DNA from: Thermoplasmata archaeon
GTDB taxonomy: Archaea; Thermoplasmatota; E2; DHVEG-1
Length of the DNA stretch: 11,375 nucleotides
Direction of reading: 5' to 3'
Assembly: GCA_003649715.1 (NCBI GenBank)
Contig: QMSS01000036.1
Location: 1-11,375 of the forward strand
This document shows, piece after piece, positions 7,530-11,375 of this stretch. A program made the position numbers and the translations under genes. Each line of letters starts with the position of its first letter. Positions within the stretch are counted from its first letter, which is position 1. Under the pieces are notes generated by a model. It saw only the letters and a program-made list of their open reading frames with translations. It was not told the origin of the DNA and did not search any database.

Positions 7530-8338
7530 TGCTAGACGAACTACGTAAGATAGGAGTTTTTATCAAACGGGACTTCCATATAATGTTGACATACAGACTA
7601 GCTTTTTCAGCAATGTTTCTAAACATGGTGTTCAGTCTATTGTATTTCATACTATTTGGAAGCATGTTTGGAACACGTACACCAACGGTACTCCTCCCAT
7701 ATGGCGGGGATTACATTTACTACCTACTAGTAGGATCAATCGGATGGGGTTTTTTATGGACTGTTATGAATGCAACATCTGCATCGCTCCGTAACGAGAT
7801 GATGATGGGCACACTAGAATCAGTGATGCTAACAGTAACCAGAATATCAACTATAGTCATAGCCTACACCATATTTGGATGCTTAATGGGTCTACTAACC
7901 ATTGCTATTATATTAATAGTTGGATTTTTCCTATTTGGAATAACTATAATAGGCAACATATACGCTTTTTTCGTAATGTTCTTGTCCACAGTAATGATGA
8001 TGGGACTTGGGATGGTATTCGGTGGACTAACACTGTGGATAAAAAACATAGGAAACACTATTCCTCTTATACAAAACATCGCCATGTTTTTCTGTGGAGT
8101 ATACTTTCCAATCACAATATTACCAAAGATTCTTCAGCCCATCGCCAAGTTTATACCATTCTATTACTCCATCGAAGGATTAAGAAAAACTCTCCAAATC
8201 AATTCCTCATTATCTGAAATATACTATTTTATAACCATACTAGTTTTGCTTGATGTATTGTTTATATTTCTGGGCTTATTTACTCTTAGGAAAGGAGTTG
8301 TTAAGGCAAAAAAAGATGGAAGCCTATCATTCTATTAA
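7526..8338 (+). CDS. ABC-2 type transporter permease
   Basis: This 270-residue integral membrane protein is the permease partner of the preceding ATPase. It has six hydrophobic segments (about 24-46, 63-83, 108-135, 142-168, 178-200 and 233-255), a cytoplasmic coupling segment NEMMMGTLES (90-99) after the second, and the typical ABC-2 stretches CGVYFPITILP (190-200) and IPFYYSIEGLRKTL (210-223). Two adjacent ATG codons (7526 and 7529) are available; the first overlaps the ATPase stop. The complex would probably be two ATPases and two permeases in the cytoplasmic membrane, exporting a lipid, drug or peptide. The gene ends 202 bp from the convergent end of the 32-residue putative precursor gene. 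T-runs at 8347-8351, 8359-8363 and 8383-8387 could terminate the transcript. Confidence 0.92.
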   Translation: MMLDELRKIGVFIKRDFHIMLTYRLAFSAMFLNMVFSLLYFILFGSMFGTRTPTVLLPYGGDYIYYLLVGSIGWGFLWTVMNATSASLRNEMMMGTLESVMLTVTRISTIVIAYTIFGCLMGLLTIAIILIVGFFLFGITIIGNIYAFFVMFLSTVMMMGLGMVFGGLTLWIKNIGNTIPLIQNIAMFFCGVYFPITILPKILQPIAKFIPFYYSIEGLRKTLQINSSLSEIYYFITILVLLDVLFIFLGLFTLRKGVVKAKKDGSLSFY

Positions 8339-8496
8339 ACAGAAACATTTTTAGAATATTTTTATTATAAAAAACAGCGAGCGTTTTTGTTACTAATGGC
8401 TAATAAACCTAGATGGAGGGACATTATTTGGGTTTCCTCTGATACAGTGATTTAATCTCGCCTGATTGTATGATAAGAACTATACTACATTCTAAC

Positions 8497-8531
8497 AAAA
8501 AACTTCAAAATTTTGTTTTTTAAGTTTTGAA
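8497..8531 (-). terminator. Hairpin plus T-run after the 32-aa gene
   Basis: On the minus strand, TTCAAAA (8531-8525) can pair with TTTTGAA (8510-8504), followed immediately by G and six T residues (8503-8497). The structure starts 10 bp after the stop of the small gene. Archaeal termination depends mainly on the T-run; the AT-only stem is weak. Confidence 0.45.
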
Positions 8532-8540
8532 AACTAATTT

Positions 8541-8639
8541 TTAGATTTTTATTGCTTCTCTACGATAGTATGGCCCATCTTCTTCGCCGAGCATAAGAGT
8601 TGTTACTCTATCATCCCCAGATCCCGCATGATCGCTCAT
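8541..8639 (-). CDS. Putative graspetide (plesiocin-like RiPP) precursor peptide, 32 aa
   Basis: This short gene encodes 32 residues, starting MSDHAGSGDDRV, then the core TTLMLGEE (13-20), then DGPYYRREAIKI (21-32). TTxxxxEE is the core motif of plesiocin-type graspetides, in which an ATP-grasp ligase joins Thr hydroxyls to Glu side chains; here T13/T14 and E19/E20 would form two ester links. The gene has the best ribosome binding site in the window (GGAGGT, 6 nt before ATG), its own TATA-like element and a terminator-like hairpin. It lies 103 bp downstream of, and on the same strand as, a RimK-like ATP-grasp gene. Unusually, the core sits mid-peptide with a 12-residue tail, rather than at the end of a long leader. 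An unrelated small protein is the alternative. That it is a gene is well supported; the RiPP role is inference from motif plus neighbour. Confidence 0.72.
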   Translation of the reverse strand: MSDHAGSGDDRVTTLMLGEEDGPYYRREAIKI

Positions 8640-8645
8640 TTTTTT

Positions 8646-8651
8646 ACCTCC
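8646..8651 (-). promoter_or_regulatory. Strong Shine-Dalgarno of the 32-aa gene
   Basis: GGAGGT is a perfect match to the anti-Shine-Dalgarno sequence, 6 nt (all A) before the ATG at 8639. Most other genes here have weak or no such site, so this one fixes the start and suggests high expression. Confidence 0.85.
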
Positions 8652-8675
8652 AATATATTATTATATAGCTTCTGC

Positions 8676-8686
8676 TTTATAAATTT
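8676..8686 (-). promoter_or_regulatory. TATA box of the 32-aa gene
   Basis: AAATTTATAAA on the minus strand, with the palindromic core TTTATAAA, predicts a transcription start near 8653, just upstream of the ribosome binding site. A second TATA-like element lies around 8695-8705. The small gene can therefore be transcribed separately from the ATP-grasp gene. Confidence 0.5.
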
Positions 8687-8703
8687 AACTCAAACATTTT
8701 ATA

Positions 8704-8713
8704 TACAATTGTA
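8704..8713. repeat. 10-bp palindrome upstream of the 32-aa gene
   Basis: TACAATTGTA is a perfect palindrome between the ATP-grasp stop and the TATA box of the small gene, flanked by near-symmetrical TATA/TATT. It could be an operator, but short AT-rich palindromes also occur by chance. Confidence 0.3.
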
Positions 8714-8742
8714 AATATATTATTTGTGTGTATGTCTTTTGT

Positions 8743-9678
8743 TCAACGTTTTGCATTTTTTAACAGATATCCAGCGAGTTTTTTAGAGACATTTATCCTA
8801 GAAATTTTTTCGAACACATAAAACATGGGGGAGGGGTTGCATTCCAACAGGTAGTATTGATCCTCCTGTGTATCATATATGTAGTCAACTCCTGAAAAGC
8901 GAAGATTTAATGTTTCCATAGCCTGGAGGGTACGCTCCTTGATTTCCTCAGGTAGAGTGATGGGTTTTACATCTTTTGTTTCAACTCTGTAGTCTATCTG
9001 TGGTCCATGAATTATCTCAGCTGCACCGATAAACTCATCTGAGGTTGCGAATGCTCGTATATCTCGTCCTATGATACGTTTTTGGAATAGCAGAGCTCTC
9101 CTGGTGATGATTCCATCGTTTTCTTTTATAAAGTCTTCACTGGTTTTGACTTCTGCACCTCCTGCATTTGGTTTACAAACCGAGGATTGTTTTTTTATGA
9201 ATCTTTGCATCTCAGCTGGATCGCTGGTGGATAGAAAGAGGGGTATTTTGAATCCATTTTTTGCTAGTAGGTAGAATTGAAGTGGTTTTAGTCTGTGGTA
9301 CATGAAACATTCATATGGGTTTACTAGGAATGTTTCCATGCTGAGGATACGTATCATGGAGTGTTTAACAGATAGGTTTTCTCTTTCGTCTATCAGGTTT
9401 TCATTGTATTTTTTGTAGTATTTCATCCATTGTGCTTTTGTTAACTCTATTTGTGGGATAGGCCAGAAGTATCCTAGCTGTCTTAAATAAAAAGCGGGTA
9501 TGGTTAGTAGTTCTAGATTATTGAATTTTATTGATTTTTCTGTTATGGTTAGTTTTTCTTTTTTTGGGAATTCTTTGAAATCAATTATGATAGGGGTTCC
9601 ACCTAGTTTTTTTATTTCTTTTTTTAGTTGTATAACCTCTTCATCATTTTGTTGGCCGATTATACCTATTTTTGTCAT
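8743..9678 (-). CDS. ATP-grasp ligase, RimK/graspetide-synthetase-like
   Basis: The 311-residue protein has an ATP-grasp fold that forms amide or ester bonds through an acyl-phosphate. Visible elements are FYLRQLGYFWP (63-73) in the N-terminal domain, NPYE and KPLQFYLLAKNGFKIP (131-146), TSDPAEM (151-157), the nucleotide-binding CKPNAGG (168-174), FQKRIIGRDIRAF (198-210), LPEEIKERT (242-250), FSGVDYIY (261-268) and the Mg-binding LLECNP (277-282; E279, N281). The K-P-x-Q...A...G...P...TSDP pattern and the DxR (206-208) resemble MvdD/PsnB-type peptide ligases, from memory. The ATG at 9678 follows GAGGG by 11 nt. The nearest same-strand gene downstream encodes a peptide with a graspetide core motif. 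Alternatives are a RimK-type glutamate ligase or another amino-acid ligase. ATP-grasp membership is firm; the substrate is inferred. Confidence 0.88.
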   Translation of the reverse strand: MTKIGIIGQQNDEEVIQLKKEIKKLGGTPIIIDFKEFPKKEKLTITEKSIKFNNLELLTIPAFYLRQLGYFWPIPQIELTKAQWMKYYKKYNENLIDERENLSVKHSMIRILSMETFLVNPYECFMYHRLKPLQFYLLAKNGFKIPLFLSTSDPAEMQRFIKKQSSVCKPNAGGAEVKTSEDFIKENDGIITRRALLFQKRIIGRDIRAFATSDEFIGAAEIIHGPQIDYRVETKDVKPITLPEEIKERTLQAMETLNLRFSGVDYIYDTQEDQYYLLECNPSPMFYVFEKISRINVSKKLAGYLLKNAKR

Positions 9679-9689
9679 AATATATGTTT

Positions 9690-9722
9690 CCCTCTTATTT
9701 GGGTCTTTTTTACTTTTTATTT
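9690..9722 (-). promoter_or_regulatory. Promoter and ribosome binding site of the ATP-grasp gene
   Basis: On the minus strand AAATAAAAAG (9722-9713) is a TATA-like element predicting a start near 9691, and GAGGG (9694-9690) lies 11 nt before the ATG. The two would overlap, so only one arrangement (leadered or near-leaderless) can be right. Confidence 0.35.
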
Positions 9723-9825
9723 AGTAAGATTGCTCCTATAGGGCTTCTCATGTTCGCATAGTAAGTTTTTTTATGGTAAACACATTGATTTTTTTAGTTT
9801 TAGTTATTATTTTTCAATTGATTTT

Positions 9826-10557
9826 TCATCTCATTAGGTTCCATTTGTCAGTCCCATATTTTTTGTTTATTAATTCTGTGATTAGTTGGGTTTCGTATCT
9901 TGTGAGAGAGGTTTTTTTTATTTTGGTGTTAAAACATTTTTCGAATTCTTCTTTTAAGGTTTTTTTGAGATCTTTTATTGATGGTGTGTTTTTACATTCT
10001 TTTTTTATGGTTGTTACCAGGTTTTTTTTGGTTTTTTTTAGTAGTTTGTTCATCATATTTAGATTGGTGTTAACAAGTATTGTTCCATGTATTAATATGA
10101 TGTTGTCTTTTTTTATTTGGGCTGATCCTGAGATTTTTTTTCCGTTGAGTAGTATGTCGTTTGGTGGTTTGTATGTGGTGTGTATATCAAGTTTTTTTAG
10201 GGCATTTATTATGGAGTGGCAGATTTTTTCAAATATTTCTTGTGGGGTGTGTAGGCTTAGGTTGGTGTCTTCTTTGTTGAATATTAGGCTGTATATGAGG
10301 CATTCTTTGTCTGTGTATATTGTTCCTCCTCCAGTTGTTCTTCTCACTATTTTTACATTGTTTTTTATGCATTCGTTTAGGTTGATGTCTTCATGTATTT
10401 TTCTGAATCTACCAATTGATATGGCAGGTGGATCTCTTCTGTATAGATGTAGTGTGTTGGGTGTTTTGTTGTATTTTCTAGCCTGTGCTATTGCCTCATC
10501 TGCTGCTGTGACATAGAATGGGTCTTCGATGTCTGTGTCTATGAGTCTCCATCTCAT
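9826..10557 (-). CDS. lplA: Lipoate-protein ligase A family protein
   Basis: This 243-residue protein of the biotin/lipoate ligase fold would attach lipoate (or octanoate) to lipoyl domains of 2-oxoacid dehydrogenases or the glycine cleavage H protein. It shows LYRRDPPAISIGRFRK (38-53), the lipoyl-AMP-binding RRTTGGGTIYTD (72-83), PNDILLNGKKISGSAQ (132-147) with the catalytic-type lysine at K140/K141, and HGTILV (157-162). The C-terminus ends YGTDKWNL, like the Thermoplasma-type catalytic subunit LplA, which needs a separate LplB-like domain; none is seen here. An octanoyltransferase or the archaeal sulfur-linked Lpl type remain alternatives. The coding strand is very rich in A, with many Lys, Asn and Ile codons. 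GGGGAG about 12 nt before the ATG and an upstream TATTTAAAT support this start. A radical SAM enzyme elsewhere in the window may belong to the same pathway. Confidence 0.88.
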   Translation of the reverse strand: MRWRLIDTDIEDPFYVTAADEAIAQARKYNKTPNTLHLYRRDPPAISIGRFRKIHEDINLNECIKNNVKIVRRTTGGGTIYTDKECLIYSLIFNKEDTNLSLHTPQEIFEKICHSIINALKKLDIHTTYKPPNDILLNGKKISGSAQIKKDNIILIHGTILVNTNLNMMNKLLKKTKKNLVTTIKKECKNTPSIKDLKKTLKEEFEKCFNTKIKKTSLTRYETQLITELINKKYGTDKWNLMR

Positions 10558-10610
10558 AATAATTGTTCTCTCCCCATCGTAAAGAGAGGAGATGATATTT
10601 GTGCTAAAAG

Positions 10611-10619
10611 ATTTAAATA
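10611..10619 (-). promoter_or_regulatory. TATA box of lplA
   Basis: TATTTAAAT on the minus strand is a good archaeal TATA element. It predicts a transcription start near 10588 and a leader of about 30 nt that contains the GGGGAG ribosome binding site. Confidence 0.55.
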
Positions 10620-10656
10620 TTATTTTCCTATATGTTTATTTTCCTGTTCTAGTTTG

Positions 10657-10665
10657 TTATAATTT
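10657..10665 (+). promoter_or_regulatory. Possible TATA box of the secreted-protein transcript
   Basis: TTATAATTT lies about 40 bp from the divergent lplA TATA box. It predicts a start near 10687, upstream of the short frame at 10712 and the secreted-protein gene. Confidence 0.35.
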
Positions 10666-10711
10666 GGATGTGTATGTTCGTTGATTAACACTAGGATGAG
10701 GTAAGGTTTGT

Positions 10712-10777
10712 ATGGATAGTAAAGGATTTGGGCTGGTGTTTGTTTTTATCTACAGATTTTTTTGGAGGGGGAGTTGA
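10712..10777 (+). CDS. Possible 21-aa upstream (leader) ORF
   Basis: An ATG preceded by GAGGT with 9-nt spacing opens a 21-codon frame, beginning MDSKGFGLVFVFIYRFF and ending in TGA at 10775-10777. The frame is the same as that of the secreted-protein gene, which stays open from the very next codon (TTG at 10778). The peptide is hydrophobic and basic. It could be a leader peptide, a remnant of a longer N-terminus after a stop mutation, or chance. Confidence 0.25.
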   Translation: MDSKGFGLVFVFIYRFFWRGS

Positions 10778-10804
10778 TTGAGGGGTTGGCTGATTTTATC
10801 TGAA

Positions 10805-11375
10805 ATGCGTTTTCTGGTAGTTTTGTTTGTTGTTGTTCAAATGTTTTTTATGTTTTTTGTTTCATGTTGCATTGGGATGGATGATATTTTGGAGATAAAG
10901 GGGCCTGCGGAGGCTTTTGAGGGAGATGTTGTAGAGTTTGTTGTGACATTGAATGGTGATCCTGTGAGAGCTAGGGTGAGTTTTGGTAATATGGTTGTGA
11001 AGTATTCTAATGAGTCTAATGGTAGGGTAAATTTTACTATGCCTCATGTTTCAGGTGATGATCGATGGTATACTGTTACTGTTAGTTTTCCAGGTGGTTT
11101 GTATGCTGTTCATGATATTTTGGTGAAGAATGCTACTGATGTACTAGAAATTGAGTTGCCTATGGACCCTGTGTTGGAGATGCATGATTTCGTTGTTACT
11201 ATCCTGGTTAGAGATGAGCCTGTTGCTGGGGCATATGTATGGTTTAACTCCTCTGTTTCTGTGACAAATTCTAGTGGAAATGTGATTCTCACCGCACCTG
11301 ATGTGCTTGTTACCACTAACTGTGGTATATATGTCAATAAAACTGGTTATAGGTCAAATTCTACAATGGTTACAA
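10805..11375 (+). CDS. Secreted or surface protein with Ig-like repeats, N-terminal part
   Basis: The frame runs from ATG at 10805 off the end of the window (190 codons visible, no stop). Residues 3-20 are strongly hydrophobic after MR and are followed by CC (C21, C22), so this is a signal peptide, perhaps of the lipoprotein kind (FVSC). Two beta-sandwich units follow: one around residues 30-100, with EAFEGDVVEFVVTLNGDPV and FTMP, and one around 115-185, with MHDFVVTILVRDEPVAGA and VILTAPDV. The pattern is that of Ig-like or carboxypeptidase-regulatory-like repeats in archaeal surface proteins. Several NxS/T sites (NES, NFT, NAT, NSS, NKT, NST) could be N-glycosylated outside the cell. An upstream in-frame TTG at 10778, spaced well from GGAGGGGGAG (10764-10773), is an alternative start. 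The function of the whole protein cannot be told. Confidence 0.75.
   Translation, partial: MRFLVVLFVVVQMFFMFFVSCCIGMDDILEIKGPAEAFEGDVVEFVVTLNGDPVRARVSFGNMVVKYSNESNGRVNFTMPHVSGDDRWYTVTVSFPGGLYAVHDILVKNATDVLEIELPMDPVLEMHDFVVTILVRDEPVAGAYVWFNSSVSVTNSSGNVILTAPDVLVTTNCGIYVNKTGYRSNSTMVT

Noticed and set aside
325..8425. A 12-mer AGGGACATTATT occurs near 328 and again near 8414, with similar G-rich flanks.
   Set aside because: A 12-base match is expected by chance in a window of this size, and the flanks do not align further.
8374..8433. A 19-codon minus-strand frame (MSLHLGLLAIS...) downstream of the precursor gene, examined as a second RiPP substrate.
   Set aside because: It lacks a TTxxxxEE-like core and lies beyond the terminator-like hairpin; GAGGA before it is weak.
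8396..8455. A 19-codon plus-strand frame (MANKPRWRDIIW...) between the permease and the precursor gene.
   Set aside because: No ribosome binding site or promoter, and no recognisable motif; probably chance.
9773..10516. A long plus-strand open frame (247 codons) opposite lplA.
   Set aside because: It is a shadow of the lplA coding frame: the translation is a Phe/Ser/Leu-rich artefact, while the minus-strand frame shows clear ligase motifs.

Overview
The window looks like a piece of a low-GC archaeal chromosome, most likely euryarchaeal and perhaps Thermoplasmata-related. The archaeal signs are a glycerol-1-phosphate dehydrogenase (the enzyme that sets archaeal lipid stereochemistry), the archaeal families UPF0179 and DUF63, an archaeal-style LplA, and TATA boxes about 25-30 bp upstream of several start codons. 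The assignment rests on gene content only; there is no rRNA or other marker here. One gene goes against it: the window opens with the end of a bacterial-type S-adenosylmethionine synthetase.

Layout. (1) 1-307, + strand: 3' end of metK. (2) 533-1207, +: a lipoprotein of unknown function, overlapping tail-to-tail by 7 bp with the next operon. (3) 2729-1201, -: egsA followed 2 bp later by a UPF0179 gene. (4) 2790-4061, +: a DUF63 multi-pass membrane protein, divergent from egsA and sharing a perfectly palindromic TATA element with it. (5) 6199-4079, -: a homocitrate synthase/isopropylmalate synthase-family enzyme and, 9 bp downstream, a BioB-related radical SAM enzyme that resembles archaeal lipoyl synthase components. 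(6) 6200-6614: AT-rich intergenic region with divergent promoters. (7) 6615-8338, +: ABC-2 ATPase and permease overlapping by ATGA. (8) 10557-8541, -: a lipoate-protein ligase, an ATP-grasp ligase and a previously unlisted 32-residue gene, each with its own promoter-like element. (9) 10805-end, +: the start of a secreted or surface protein with Ig-like repeats.

The most interesting element is the pair ATP-grasp ligase (9678-8743) plus 32-aa gene (8639-8541). The small gene has a textbook GGAGGT ribosome binding site 6 nt before its ATG, a TATA-like promoter and a hairpin/T-run terminator. Its peptide contains TTLMLGEE, an exact match to the TTxxxxEE core motif of plesiocin-type graspetides (RiPPs with side-chain ester cross-links made by ATP-grasp ligases). 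I interpret the pair as a minimal, probably undescribed archaeal graspetide system. The ABC-2 transporter that converges on it is a possible but unproven exporter.

The other genes are mainly core metabolism: SAM supply, ether-lipid backbone synthesis, a 2-oxoacid chain-elongation type reaction, and lipoate assembly and attachment. The radical SAM enzyme consumes SAM, and the radical SAM/LplA pair may belong to one lipoylation route.
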